Translations under genes and position numbers: made by a program
DNA from: Streptomyces marianii
Lineage (GTDB): Bacteria; Actinomycetota; Actinomycetes; Streptomycetales; Streptomycetaceae
Direction of reading: 5' to 3'
Assembly: GCF_005795905.1 (NCBI RefSeq)
Contig: NZ_VAWE01000001.1
Location: forward strand, 1,426,001-1,490,000
Length of the DNA: 64,000 nucleotides
Shown: positions 48,344 to 57,749 of the stretch, in pieces
How positions within the stretch are numbered: position 1 is the stretch's first letter
Layout of the letters: each line of letters opens with the position of its first letter
The notes under the pieces: generated by a model
Told to the model about the DNA's origin: nothing
Databases searched by the model: none
What the model saw: the letters and a program-made list of their open reading frames with translations, nothing else

Positions 48344-49006
48344 TCAGCCCTGGAGCCTTTCCATTCCCCGCAGATAATCCAGTACCGCCAGCACCCGCCG
48401 ATGGTTCTCCCCCGAGTTCGGAATCCTCAACTTTCCGAGTATCGAGGTTACATGTTTCTCCACGGCCCGTTCGGATATACCGAGGCGGTTGACGATACCG
48501 CTGTTCGTCAATCCGGTCGCCATGAGCTCCAGCACCTGGCGTTCGCGCGGGGTCAGCAACTCGGTGGCGCGTTTCTCACGCGGACTGCCGACGAACTGCT
48601 TGAAGATGTCGGAGTCGAGGACGGTTTCCCCGCGCCGGACCCGGTGCAGGGCGGAGAGGAACTCCTCGAAGTCGCCCACGCGCTGCTTGAGCAGATAGCC
48701 CGCCCCGGCCGGAGCGTCCCGAACCAGCTCCTGCGCGTACGTGGGCTCCACGTACTGGGAGAGGAGCAGGACTGCCGTGTCGGTGCCGAGTTTCTGGACC
48801 TCAAGAGCGGCACGAATGCCCTCGTCCGTGTGAGTGGGCGGCATACGGACATCCATAATCACCACGTGCGGCCGGGCGCTGAGCACCACTTGAACCACGT
48901 CGGTGGTGTCACCCAGCGAAGCGACGACCTCGATTCCTTCGTCCGCCAGCAGCCTCGCCATTCCCGCTCGCAAGAGCGCGGAATCCTCGGCGATCGCGAC
49001 GCGCAT
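48344..49006 (-). CDS. Response regulator, NarL/LuxR family
   Basis: 220 residues starting at ATG 49004-49006. The receiver has acidic pocket E7-D8, phospho-acceptor D52 (IMDVRMP), Ser in LLLSQY and Lys in YLLKQ. The C-terminal LuxR helix-turn-helix reads LTPRERQVLELMATGLTNSGIVNRLGISERAVEKHVTSI. It is the cognate partner of the kinase immediately downstream. It lies 154 bases beyond the ABC permease gene on the same strand, so it may be read with the exporter or from its own promoter. It is paralogous to the regulator at 53.3 kb. Confidence 0.92.
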   Translation of the reverse strand: MRVAIAEDSALLRAGMARLLADEGIEVVASLGDTTDVVQVVLSARPHVVIMDVRMPPTHTDEGIRAALEVQKLGTDTAVLLLSQYVEPTYAQELVRDAPAGAGYLLKQRVGDFEEFLSALHRVRRGETVLDSDIFKQFVGSPREKRATELLTPRERQVLELMATGLTNSGIVNRLGISERAVEKHVTSILGKLRIPNSGENHRRVLAVLDYLRGMERLQG

Positions 49007-49160
49007 GGAGACTCCTGCTCGCTAGGATCGTGCCAACCAACTGCCGGACAAGCCGCAGAATGGTGAAGGGAAAGTTGAGCGGTGTGGGGGCCATCAGCAT
49101 AGGCGCGGCGGGATGGCTGACGCTACGCCGACCGTCATGTGTCCGGGGTGAGAAGGGTCG

Positions 49161-51158
49161 CTACTGGCGCGACGTCACCGTCGCCACGCTCACTTGCCGG
49201 AGCAAACGTCCGGTCGCCGAGAGGCTCACCACAACACCCACGAGCACACACGCCGCAGTGAGCATTCCGAGCATTCCCCAGGGCACGCTCAGCGGTGTCT
49301 CGCCACCGAACACGGTCAGCGCTCCCCGGTAGGCACGGGCGCCGACCGTCACCACCGCGGCCGCCATCAGCACCCCCAGCAGCGTGGTGGACAACGTCTC
49401 CCACAGCGCCATCCGGCGCACCTGTCCCGCGCTGACCCCGATCATCCGCATGCCCGCGATCTCCCGGCCGCGTCGGCTGTACGACATGACCAGGGTGCTC
49501 GCCACCGCGATCAGTGCGTACAGCGACGCGGGCACGGCCAGCACGGCCAGTACCAGCCGGTTGAGCCGGTCCTGGTCGGTCGCCGCCCGCCCGAACCAGT
49601 CCGCGGTCGGGGTGATCCGCACCCGGTCCGCACCCAGCCGTTCGGTCAGCTCCGCGGCCACCGCAGGGACCGAGCCCGCGGACTTCTCGTCGAGCAGCAC
49701 GGCCGCGTGCTCCGGCTCCGGGGCGGGGGAGGCGGCCCGGGTGCCGGAGGGCAGCAGCAACGGGGGCACGGCGGACCCGCCGTCCAGCACCGCGGTCACC
49801 CGTGCCTTGACCGGGTCGCCGCCGAACAGGCCGTACGTGAGCGTGGAGCCCGCGCGGTGCCCGTACCAGTCGGCGAACTCCCGGGAAACCGCCACCGCTC
49901 CGGGCCCGAGCGGGCCGAGGGTCCCGTCCACCACGGTGATCCGGTGCGTACGGGCCAGCGCCACCGGGTCGACGACCGCGGCCTGCTCCTTCCACGCCGA
50001 GTGCGGTCCCGCGACCGCGACCTCCACCGGGGCGGTCGCCGAGACCGCCGCCACCCGCGGGTCGGCCCGCAACTCCGCGACGGCCTCCCGACTCAACGTG
50101 GCGCCCGCGGCAGGCTCGACGACCAACTGCCCGGCGGTACGCGCCCGGTCGTCCGCCTCGGTCGCCGCACCCGTGGTGGAGAGCACCGTGGTGAAGACAC
50201 CGACAATCGCGAGGATGGCCAGCACCGGCCCGACCAGGGACGCCGTGCGCCGTCGCGAAGTGCTCACCGACTCCGCGGCGAGCCGCCCGGCCACCGGGTC
50301 CGCCCAGCGCAGCGGCAGCGTCATCAGCCGCAGCAGCGGCGGCAGGTACAGCGGCCCGAACAGGGTGGCCGCAACGGCCAGCGCCATCGTGCCGAACAGC
50401 GCCAGCGGAGTGGCCGCCTCCGTACCGGCGCCGGGTGCGAGCGCCACCATCACCGCTCCGGCGACGCATGTCAGCACCCCCATCACGGCACGCCCCGCGG
50501 TGATCGTCCGCGCGTCCAGGTCCGCCTCGCGCAGCGCCTCCGTGGGCCGCACCCGGGCCGCCCGCTTCGAGGCGGCCAGCATGCCCGACACGGCGATGAC
50601 CAGGCCACTGCCCGCGGCGAACACCAGCGGCCACAGCAGCGGTCCCGGTCGCAAATCGACCGGCGACAGACCGGTCCCGTTCAGCGACTCCAGAGCGACC
50701 GGAGCCGCCGCCGCCGCGACGACGCAGCCGGCCAGTGCGGCGGGCACCGCCACCGCCAGCGACTCGCCCAGCACCATCCGACGCACCTGCGGCCCGCCCG
50801 CGCCGACCAGACGCAGCAGCCCCATGTCGCGGCGGCGCAGCGCGATACCGAAGGCGAAGGTCCCGGCGATCACGAAGACCGTGACGAACGCCGACACCAC
50901 CCCGGCCATCGCCAGCACGCTCTGCACGCCGCCCATGTCCAGGTCACCGCTGGAGAGGGTGCGTTCCGCGCCCGTGCCGTCGGTGAGGGTCACCGACAGG
51001 TTCCGGTTCGCGGCGCCCGGGGACACGGGCACCGCCCAGGTGGCGGCGAGCGCCGAAGCGGACACCCCGATCAGCGCCACACCGAGCGACAGCGCCACGA
51101 ACGTACCGGCGAACAGGGCCCAGTAATGGCGCACCGACCGCACCGAGAGGCGCCACAT
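49161..51158 (-). CDS. ABC transporter permease, FtsX/MacB-like
   Basis: 665 residues starting at ATG 51156-51158, overlapping the ATPase stop (ATGA). It has an N-terminal helix plus two FtsX domains with about ten membrane segments in total: one domain around 85-200 and one around 540-660. Between them is an extracytoplasmic region of about 180 residues (about 350-520). Each FtsX domain has the amphipathic R-R-x-M-G-x-x-R/I-x-x-G motif (RRRDMGLLRLVGAGG, RGREIAGMRMIGVSAG). Such permeases move lipophilic peptides or antibiotics outward. With the ATPase it is a candidate self-resistance pump for the cyclic peptide. Confidence 0.9.
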   Translation of the reverse strand: MWRLSVRSVRHYWALFAGTFVALSLGVALIGVSASALAATWAVPVSPGAANRNLSVTLTDGTGAERTLSSGDLDMGGVQSVLAMAGVVSAFVTVFVIAGTFAFGIALRRRDMGLLRLVGAGGPQVRRMVLGESLAVAVPAALAGCVVAAAAAPVALESLNGTGLSPVDLRPGPLLWPLVFAAGSGLVIAVSGMLAASKRAARVRPTEALREADLDARTITAGRAVMGVLTCVAGAVMVALAPGAGTEAATPLALFGTMALAVAATLFGPLYLPPLLRLMTLPLRWADPVAGRLAAESVSTSRRRTASLVGPVLAILAIVGVFTTVLSTTGAATEADDRARTAGQLVVEPAAGATLSREAVAELRADPRVAAVSATAPVEVAVAGPHSAWKEQAAVVDPVALARTHRITVVDGTLGPLGPGAVAVSREFADWYGHRAGSTLTYGLFGGDPVKARVTAVLDGGSAVPPLLLPSGTRAASPAPEPEHAAVLLDEKSAGSVPAVAAELTERLGADRVRITPTADWFGRAATDQDRLNRLVLAVLAVPASLYALIAVASTLVMSYSRRGREIAGMRMIGVSAGQVRRMALWETLSTTLLGVLMAAAVVTVGARAYRGALTVFGGETPLSVPWGMLGMLTAACVLVGVVVSLSATGRLLRQVSVATVTSRQ

Positions 51159-51904
51159 CACCCCTCCCACAGACTCAGCTGGTGGGCGACCGCGTCGGCC
51201 GTCGGGTGGTCGAGCCGCCCGACGACCTTGCCGTCCGACAGGAACACCACGCGGTCCGCGCACGCGGCGGCGGCCGGGTCGTGGGTGACCATCACCACCG
51301 TGCGGCCCACCCGGTCGACCGTGTCGCGCAGCAGGTCCATGATCTGCCGGCCGCTGCGCCGGTCCAGGGAACCGGTCGGCTCGTCGGCGAAGACGATCGC
51401 CGGCTCGGCCACCAAGGTCCGCGCGATCGCGACCCGCTGCTGCTGGCCGCCGGAGAGTTGCGCGGGCCGCCGGTTCGCCTCGTGCTCCAGCCCCACCCGG
51501 CGCAGCGCCTCCATGACCCGGTCCCGCTTGACCCGCCCGCCCCGCAGACGCAGTGGCAGTGCCACGTTCTCGTACGCGGTCAGCATCGGCAGCAGGTTGA
51601 ACTGCTGGAAGACGAACCCGATGCGGCTGCGGCGCACCGTGGTCAGCTCCCGCTCGTCACACGCCGCGAGGTCGGTGTCGCCCAGGATCACCTTGCCGCT
51701 GTCGGGTTTGTCCAGTCCGGCAGCGCAGTTCAGCAGGGTGGTCTTGCCGGAGCCGGAGGGGCCCATCACCGCGGTCAGCGCCCGCTGCGGAAAACCCAGG
51801 CTGACCTCGCGGAGCACGGGGACGGGGCCCGCGGCGCACGGGTAGCTCTTGGAGACGGCGGCCAGTTGGACGGCGGGGAGCCGAATGTCGGTGAGCAGTG
51901 ACAT
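51158..51904 (-). CDS. ABC transporter ATP-binding protein, MacB/LolD-like
   Basis: 248 residues starting at ATG 51902-51904. Walker A is GPSGSGKTT (48-56), the Q-loop is VFQQFNLL, the signature is LSGGQQQR, Walker B is AIVFADEPTG and the switch His is in VTHD. The LDRRSG and NVALPLRL segments place it with ATPases of FtsX-type exporters. It is coupled to its permease by a 4-base overlap. The promoter should lie in the 151 bases shared with the divergent sensor kinase gene. Confidence 0.94.
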   Translation of the reverse strand: MSLLTDIRLPAVQLAAVSKSYPCAAGPVPVLREVSLGFPQRALTAVMGPSGSGKTTLLNCAAGLDKPDSGKVILGDTDLAACDERELTTVRRSRIGFVFQQFNLLPMLTAYENVALPLRLRGGRVKRDRVMEALRRVGLEHEANRRPAQLSGGQQQRVAIARTLVAEPAIVFADEPTGSLDRRSGRQIMDLLRDTVDRVGRTVVMVTHDPAAAACADRVVFLSDGKVVGRLDHPTADAVAHQLSLWEG

Positions 51905-52055
51905 GTTCCCAGTCCACCAGAACGGGCCGTCCTCGTCAGTGGGCCTGTGAGGAGTCCTGAAGGGAGGGTTTTCCCTACCATCGTCCGGGCCCGCCGAACG
52001 GTTAGAGTTCCTGGTGGACCAGCCAGCGCCACGGCCTTCCGGAGGGACACGCACC

Positions 52056-53333
52056 ATGACCGTCGCCGTCTGGGAGGCCATGCGGCGACGCCCGTTGCGC
52101 TTCGCGCTGTCCGCCTGGCCGCTGCGCTCCTGGGCGTTCCTGCTGAGCGGCACCGTCCTGGGCTTCGTGGTGCTGTTGCTCTTCGCCGCCCTGCTCCTCG
52201 TCGGCGTCGGCCTTTCGGTGGTGGGCATCGGCCTCGTCATCCTCATGGCGAGTGCCGTGTTCGGTGTTCCGGTCGCCGCCCTGGAGCGCCGCCGGCTACG
52301 GCTCGTCGAACCGGACCACCTCCTCGACCCGCACGGCTCCCTGCCCGGGACGGGTGCCCTGCCGTGGCTGCGCACCCGGCTGCGGGAGCGGGCGACCTGG
52401 CGGGAACTGGCGTACACGCTGATCCTGGGGGTCGTCTTCACGGCCACGGGAATCGGCTTCATCGCCCTGCTGGGGCTGTCGGTGATCCTGGCCGCGACGC
52501 CCGTCATCGTGTGGGCGATCGCTCCCGACACGGTGATGCTGGTGCCCGGGCAGCCGATCTCCGACCCGGTCGCGGCCCTGCCGGGCAGCGCCACGGGGCT
52601 GTTCGGGCTGCTGGTCTCGGCGTACGCGGGCGGGCTGCTGGCGGGTGCGCAGGTGCGGATCGCGCAGTTCCTGCTGTCGGCCCGTGACGAGGACCTCAGC
52701 AGCCGGGTCATCGAACTCACCCGGTCCCGGGCCCGGTTGGTCGACGCCTTCGAGGCGGAGCGGCGCCGAATCGAGCGCGATCTGCACGACGGCGCCCAAC
52801 AGCAGCTGGTGGCGCTCACCATGACGCTGGGTCTGGCCGAACTCGAGCTGCGCGGCCAGGACTCAACGGCCGCCCCGCTGATCGCCCGGGCCCGCACCGA
52901 GGCCCGCCAGGCGCTGGGTCAACTGCGCTCCCTGGTGCGCGGCATCCACCCCCAGGTCCTCACCGACCACGGGCTGCCCGCGGCGGTCGCCGAACTCGCC
53001 CTGCGCAACCCGATCCCGGTGACCGTCGACATCGATCTCCCGGACCGGCTGCCGTCGGCGGTCGAGGCGACGGCGTACTTCACCGTCACCGAGGCGCTGA
53101 CGAACGCCTCCAAGCACAGCGGCGCCGACGAGGTGGCCGTCGTCGGCGGGCTCACGGACGACAAGCTCGTCCTGCTCATCACCGACAACGGGCACGGCGG
53201 AGCCGATCCTGCCGCCGGTGCCGGTCTGCAAGGATTGGCGGACCGCGTGGCCATTCTGAAAGGCAGGCTCATCGTGACCAGTCCCGTCGGCGGACCGACA
53301 CAGCTGCGCGTGGAGGTGCCGTGCTCCGCGTAG
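52056..53333 (+). CDS. Sensor histidine kinase, HisKA_3 type (divergent to the ABC exporter)
   Basis: 425 residues starting at ATG 52056, with GGAGGG nine bases upstream. An upstream in-frame start is less likely. Membrane segments lie at about 26-75 and 118-205. The phospho-acceptor is H244 in IERDLHDGAQQQL. ATPase motifs are ALTNASKHSGA, DNGHGG and GLQGLADRVAILKG. It overlaps its response regulator by 13 bases. A kinase-regulator pair divergent from an FtsX-type exporter often senses the exported peptide or antibiotic, which is the likely role. It is similar in plan to the kinase at 46.9 kb. Confidence 0.92.
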   Translation: MTVAVWEAMRRRPLRFALSAWPLRSWAFLLSGTVLGFVVLLLFAALLLVGVGLSVVGIGLVILMASAVFGVPVAALERRRLRLVEPDHLLDPHGSLPGTGALPWLRTRLRERATWRELAYTLILGVVFTATGIGFIALLGLSVILAATPVIVWAIAPDTVMLVPGQPISDPVAALPGSATGLFGLLVSAYAGGLLAGAQVRIAQFLLSARDEDLSSRVIELTRSRARLVDAFEAERRRIERDLHDGAQQQLVALTMTLGLAELELRGQDSTAAPLIARARTEARQALGQLRSLVRGIHPQVLTDHGLPAAVAELALRNPIPVTVDIDLPDRLPSAVEATAYFTVTEALTNASKHSGADEVAVVGGLTDDKLVLLITDNGHGGADPAAGAGLQGLADRVAILKGRLIVTSPVGGPTQLRVEVPCSA

Positions 53334-53989
53334 TGCTCGCCGAGGACGCCGTCCTGTTGCGCGCCGGTCTGGTGGAGCTGCTGTCCCGCACGGGCCACGA
53401 AGTGACCGCCGCCGTCGGCGATGCCGAGGAGTTGGCGCGCGCCGTGGACGCCGACCGGCCGGACGTGGTCATCACCGACGTCCGGATGCCGCCCGGCTTC
53501 CGCGACGAGGGACTGAAGGCGGCGCTGGAACTGCGCGGCCGGTACCCGGGCCTGCCGGTGCTGGTGCTGTCGCAGTACGTCGCCACGGCGTACGCGACCC
53601 AGCTCCTCAGCGGCGGTTCGTCGGCCGAGGGAGGGCTCGGGTACCTGTTGAAGGACCGGGTCGGCGAGGTCGCGGACTTCCTCGACGCGCTGGACCGGGT
53701 CGCCTGCGGGCAGACCGTCATCGACCCGGAGGTGGTCCGGGTACTGCTCCAGCAGCGGACGGCGGACGAGCCGCTGCAGCGGCTCACGCCCCGGGAGCGG
53801 GAGGTGCTCGCCCTGATGGCGGAGGGGCTCAACAACCAGGCCGTCGCGCAACGGCTGACCATCACGGAGGCATCGGTGGTGAAGCACTCGAGCAACATCT
53901 TCATGAAGCTGGAGCTCGACCCGGCCGAGGGCAACCGCCGTGTCCTCGCGGTCCTGGCCCACCTCCGCCGCGAGACCCCACCGTCCTGA
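53321..53989 (+). CDS. Response regulator, NarL/LuxR family
   Basis: 222 residues starting at GTG 53321, inside the kinase's last codons. The receiver has E8-D9, phospho-acceptor D53 (ITDVRMP) and YLLKD. The LuxR helix-turn-helix contains LTPREREVLALMAEGLNNQAVAQRLTITEASVVKH. It probably activates the divergent ABC exporter operon. It is closely related to the regulator at 48.3 kb (shared LRAGx, DVRMPP, DEGxxAALE and LSQYV blocks), so the two pairs probably arose by duplication. Confidence 0.92.
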   Translation: MLRVVLAEDAVLLRAGLVELLSRTGHEVTAAVGDAEELARAVDADRPDVVITDVRMPPGFRDEGLKAALELRGRYPGLPVLVLSQYVATAYATQLLSGGSSAEGGLGYLLKDRVGEVADFLDALDRVACGQTVIDPEVVRVLLQQRTADEPLQRLTPREREVLALMAEGLNNQAVAQRLTITEASVVKHSSNIFMKLELDPAEGNRRVLAVLAHLRRETPPS

Positions 53990-54069
53990 CACCGCGGGCG
54001 GCTTCGCGGAGCCGCCGGCCGCCGGCGCTCCTCGCCCGTACCGTCGGCCGCCGTACGTCGGGGTGCCCG

Positions 54070-55230
54070 TCAGCCTCCCCGCTTCGGGGTGACGGGCCGC
54101 CGGTCCGCGTCCGGGGTGAGCAGCCGGGTCAGCCGTTCCGCCGACGCGTCCCAGGACCACTGCTCCGCCACCCATGCGCGGCCCGCCCCGCCCATCGCCG
54201 CGGCCCGCTCCGGGTCGCGCAGGAGTGCCGCCACGGCATGCGCCACGCCCCGCACGTCCGTGCCGTCGACCACCGTGCCCGTCACACCGTCGACGACCGT
54301 GTCCGGTGCACCGCCCGAGTCGCCGACGACGACGGGGAGGCCGCTGGCGGCCGCCTCCAGGAACACGATGCCCAGCCCCTCCGCCTCCAGCCCCGCCTTC
54401 CGCGTACGGCACGGCATGGCGAACACGTCGGCCGCCGCGTAGTAGGGCGCCGTCGAGGCGTGGTCGAGGCTGCCCGCGAACACCACGTGCCCGTCGGCGT
54501 ACTTGCTCGCGAACGCGCGCAGCCGCGCCTCGTCCGGGCCGCCGCCCACGATCACCAGCACCGCGTCCGGCACGGTCCGCCGGATGGCCGGGAGCGCCCG
54601 GATCAGTGTGTCCTGTCCCTTGCGGGTGACCAGCCGCGAAACGCACAGGACGACCTTGCGGCCCACGATGCCGTGCCGTTCACGGATCTGCCCGGCCTGG
54701 TCGGGCTTGGGCCGGAAAGCCGCCGCGTCCACGCCCGGCACCAGCCGCACCAGCTCGGCGCGGGGCCCCAGCGCCGAGGCGATGCGGCGCCGGGTGTACT
54801 CGCCCAGGTACGTGACGACGTCGACGTGGTCACCGATGCGCCGCATCACCTGACGGGCGCCCGGGGTGCGGGCCCACCAGATCTCGTGACCGTGCGTGGT
54901 GGCGACCATGCGCCGTATCCCGCCGCGCCGCAGCGCCGGCGCCATGGCGGCGAGCGGCGCGGCGGCTCCGAACCAGGCCCGGTCGCAGCCGTACCTCCGG
55001 GCTATCGCGAGGGCGCGGCGGGTGACGCGGGGCGTGGGCAGCAGCATGCGGCTGGGGTCCCGGATCACCGGGAAGGGCAGCGTGGCGTCGTACGCGGCGG
55101 CGCCCGGCTCGCTCGACGTGTAGACGACCAGGTCGTCGCCGGGAACGCGGGTCGCCATGGCGTGGACGAACGTCTCGATGCCGCCCTGGCGGGGCGGGAA
55201 GTCGTTGGTGACGATCAGGGTGGTGCTCAT
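54070..55230 (-). CDS. Glycosyltransferase family 4, PimB-like mannosyltransferase
   Basis: 386 residues starting at ATG 55228-55230. The GT-B fold has the N-terminal signature TNDFPPRQGGIETFVH. The donor-binding half has VSRLVTRKGQDTLIRA, VGGGPDEARL and the EX7E motif EAEGLGIVFLEAAASG. Closest in style are actinobacterial phosphatidylinositol mannosyltransferases of the PimB' type, which use GDP-mannose at the membrane. Cytoplasmic, no signal peptide. It is followed upstream in the same direction by an FkbM methyltransferase and a polytopic glycosyltransferase, suggesting a cell-envelope glycolipid or glycoconjugate locus. Confidence 0.87.
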   Translation of the reverse strand: MSTTLIVTNDFPPRQGGIETFVHAMATRVPGDDLVVYTSSEPGAAAYDATLPFPVIRDPSRMLLPTPRVTRRALAIARRYGCDRAWFGAAAPLAAMAPALRRGGIRRMVATTHGHEIWWARTPGARQVMRRIGDHVDVVTYLGEYTRRRIASALGPRAELVRLVPGVDAAAFRPKPDQAGQIRERHGIVGRKVVLCVSRLVTRKGQDTLIRALPAIRRTVPDAVLVIVGGGPDEARLRAFASKYADGHVVFAGSLDHASTAPYYAAADVFAMPCRTRKAGLEAEGLGIVFLEAAASGLPVVVGDSGGAPDTVVDGVTGTVVDGTDVRGVAHAVAALLRDPERAAAMGGAGRAWVAEQWSWDASAERLTRLLTPDADRRPVTPKRGG

Positions 55231-55259
55231 GTGTGATCGCTGCCTTACGTAGGGGGTGG

Positions 55260-55991
55260 TCAGGCGGTGAAGACGTAGTTGCGGCAGTCGTCGGTGATGC
55301 GTGGCACGGGTGTCCAGCGGCCGTGCAGCCGGCGGTGGGCGCGGTAGCCGTAGTCCCGCAGGTGCCGCAGCACGTCGGCGGGGTGGGCGCCGTACTTCTC
55401 CAGGTGCCGGCGCTCGATCTCCAGGAGCAGTGTGGGGCGGTGGCGCCGCAGGGTGTCCGATCCGCCCCGGAGCACGGCGAGTTCGGCGCCCTCGACGTCG
55501 GCCTTGACGAAGGCGAGCCGCTCCAGGCCCGCCTCGTGGGCGAGTTGGTCGAGGGTGCGGACGGGGGCGTTCACACTGCGCGCGGTGCGGAACTCGGCGT
55601 TCGGGCCGGGGCCGTCGGCCCCGTCGGTGAGGTAGGCCCGCCCGTGCACCGGCAGTCCGCGCCGCATCGGCAGGCTCAGGGTCCCGTGCCCGGGCCGGGC
55701 CCCGAAGGCGGTGCGGTGGACGGTCACGTTGCGGGCGCCGAGGAGGCGTACCGCGGCGCGCAGCCAGCGGTTGGGGCCGGGCAGCGGCTCCACGCTGTGG
55801 ACGCGGCCGGTTGGTCCGGCGAGCGCGGACAGCACCCAGGTGTACAGCCCGTATTCGGCTCCTATGTCCACGCATGTAGCGCCCGGACGCACGAGGTCAC
55901 GGAGGCCCGCGACCTCGTCCTCGACGAACGGGAACCGGTGAGCGCCCCAGCGCAGCGCGGCAGCCACCGCGTGCGTGCGCAGGGCGCTCAC
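55260..55991 (-). CDS. FkbM-family SAM-dependent methyltransferase
   Basis: 243 residues starting at GTG 55989-55991, overlapping the stop of the upstream gene (GTGA). The SAM-binding motif VDIGAEYGLYTWVLS, the acidic SVEP strand end, and the FkbM core VRTLDQL...FVKADVEGAELAVLRGG are all present. FkbM enzymes O-methylate sugars or polyketide hydroxyls. Lying between two glycosyltransferase genes, it probably methylates a glycan. The acceptor is unknown. Confidence 0.85.
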   Translation of the reverse strand: MSALRTHAVAAALRWGAHRFPFVEDEVAGLRDLVRPGATCVDIGAEYGLYTWVLSALAGPTGRVHSVEPLPGPNRWLRAAVRLLGARNVTVHRTAFGARPGHGTLSLPMRRGLPVHGRAYLTDGADGPGPNAEFRTARSVNAPVRTLDQLAHEAGLERLAFVKADVEGAELAVLRGGSDTLRRHRPTLLLEIERRHLEKYGAHPADVLRHLRDYGYRAHRRLHGRWTPVPRITDDCRNYVFTA

Positions 55992-57214
55992 CGGGCACCT
56001 CCGACCGGAACCGGGCGGGGGTTCTCGGAGGTGCGTACGAGGCGGCTCCGCACGGGCACAGCCCGGGGGACGCCGCGGACCATCCGGCTCCACATGACGA
56101 GGAGGACCGGCAGGGCGAGGTAGCCGAACCGCCCGGCGGGCGCCAGGAGGAAGGCCAGGCAGAGACCGAGGGCGAGCCGGTCGGCGGCCGAAACCAGGTC
56201 GTGGGGCGGACGTAGGACCAGGGACACGGCGACGGCCGATCCGCCGGCCAGCAGCAGCGCCACCGCCGCGTACCAGCCGGCCGGGCCAAGGGCGGCGAGC
56301 AGCCGGCCGGGCAGCGGGCTGGCGGCCGGAGTCTCCCAATCGCTGAGGCCCATGGGGAAGGCGAACACCTGCTGGACCAGGGGCCCGGGCGACAGCAGCG
56401 CGCTCGGCAGGACGAGGACCACGGTGCCCGCCACGGCAACGGCGGCGGCGCGCACGGCGGCCCGCAGCCCCGCACGGTGGGCGAGGAGCGACACGGCGAC
56501 CGCGACAGCGGGCCAGGCCGTCCATTTGAGAGAGCAGGCGGCGGCGAGCGCGAGCCCGGCGGCGAGGGGGCGCCGCCGGGCCGCATACGCCAGCGCCAGA
56601 CACAGCAGCCCGGTCAGCGGCAGGTCCACGCCGCTGACGCAGAGCGGCAGCGCCACGACCGGCGAGGCGACGAGCGCGCCGAGGGGCACCCCGCCTCCGA
56701 CGGCCCGCTTTGTCGCACGGCGCGCCCCCCACAGGCACCCGAGGAACGCCGCCGTGCACCAGAGCCGGGCGTCGCCGAGCAGTTGGGGCAGCCAGCCGCT
56801 GTCGCCGAGCACCGCCCGGGGCAGCCCGAACACCGCCATCCCGGGCAGGTACGGGGTGACCTCGACCACCGTGCGGGGGTCGGCCAGGTACGGGGTGGCC
56901 TGATCCAGCGTCAGCGCCCCGGACCGCTCGATGACGCCGACCTCGCTCTGCGCCCCGCCGGTCACCAGCAGCACCAGCAGCGGTACGACCACGGCGCCGC
57001 CGACGGCGACCCCGACGGAAACGCTCCGGCCACGGGACCAGAGCGCTGCGCACGCGGCACAGAGATAGCCGGCACCCGCGATCGCCCCCCAGACCCGGTG
57101 CGGCTGGGGCGCCGCGAGGAACGGGAACACGCCGGCCCACACGGCGGCCACGAGCCAGCCGCCGCACCACAACAGCCTTTGTTTTCCTAGGGGTTGAGCC
57201 TGGAAGGTAAGCAC
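55988..57214 (-). CDS. Polytopic membrane glycosyltransferase, GT87/mannosyltransferase-like
   Basis: 408 residues starting at GTG 57212-57214; the ribosome site is weak and a start a few codons later is possible. About ten to twelve hydrophobic helices cover the protein. A loop after helix 3 contains TPYLADPRTVVEVTPYLPG, the place where GT-C enzymes carry their acidic catalytic residue. The SLKWTAWP segment is typical of actinobacterial GT87 mannosyltransferases that use polyprenyl-phosphate-mannose. It is coupled by overlap to the FkbM gene. The N-terminal boundary is the least certain part. Confidence 0.78.
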   Translation of the reverse strand: MLTFQAQPLGKQRLLWCGGWLVAAVWAGVFPFLAAPQPHRVWGAIAGAGYLCAACAALWSRGRSVSVGVAVGGAVVVPLLVLLVTGGAQSEVGVIERSGALTLDQATPYLADPRTVVEVTPYLPGMAVFGLPRAVLGDSGWLPQLLGDARLWCTAAFLGCLWGARRATKRAVGGGVPLGALVASPVVALPLCVSGVDLPLTGLLCLALAYAARRRPLAAGLALAAACSLKWTAWPAVAVAVSLLAHRAGLRAAVRAAAVAVAGTVVLVLPSALLSPGPLVQQVFAFPMGLSDWETPAASPLPGRLLAALGPAGWYAAVALLLAGGSAVAVSLVLRPPHDLVSAADRLALGLCLAFLLAPAGRFGYLALPVLLVMWSRMVRGVPRAVPVRSRLVRTSENPRPVPVGGAR

Positions 57215-57749
57215 CCGTCCATCACATCGGGCCCCTGCCGCTGCGTCATGACGGCCAGGTCGAGACCTGATGGTCGGGTTTCCCCTACCGCTCGCCTGTG
57301 GGGCACCGGCCGGGGCGCCGCAACCCGCACACGGGCCCGGAGCGTTCCCGGCGGTCGCGATGCCGGCGGCCGGGCTCTGGGCGCGGTCCAGACCGGGGCC
57401 GGGGCCCCGTCGAAGAACCCCGGCTCCCGGCCCCGGGCGGCTCCGTGCGTCAGGCCACGGCCACGAGGCCCGCGCAGTCGTCGCTCGACCGTCCTCCGCA
57501 CCGTCGCGCAACATGACGACGAGGTCCCGCCGACTGTCCGGACCATGAGGCGCTGACCCGGCGTTGCGCGCCTGTCCTGGATCGGCAGGACCCCCTGGGC
57601 AACCGCTGCGACCTGCGCCAGGTCGTACCGAGGGACGGCACGAGGAGGGGGACGGGCGTGTCGTCCGCACCGTCGTTCCGCTGCCGCGGGGTCTTCGGGG
57701 GCGTCGTGCGTCCGCTCGCTCACCCGCCCCACAGCGGCGAGCGGAACAG
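57215..57749 (-). other. Gene-free region of about 535 bases
   Basis: Open frames exist on both strands, but none has a ribosome site, family resemblance or conserved-looking segments. It ends in the palindromic repeat pair at 57750-57813. Confidence 0.5.
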
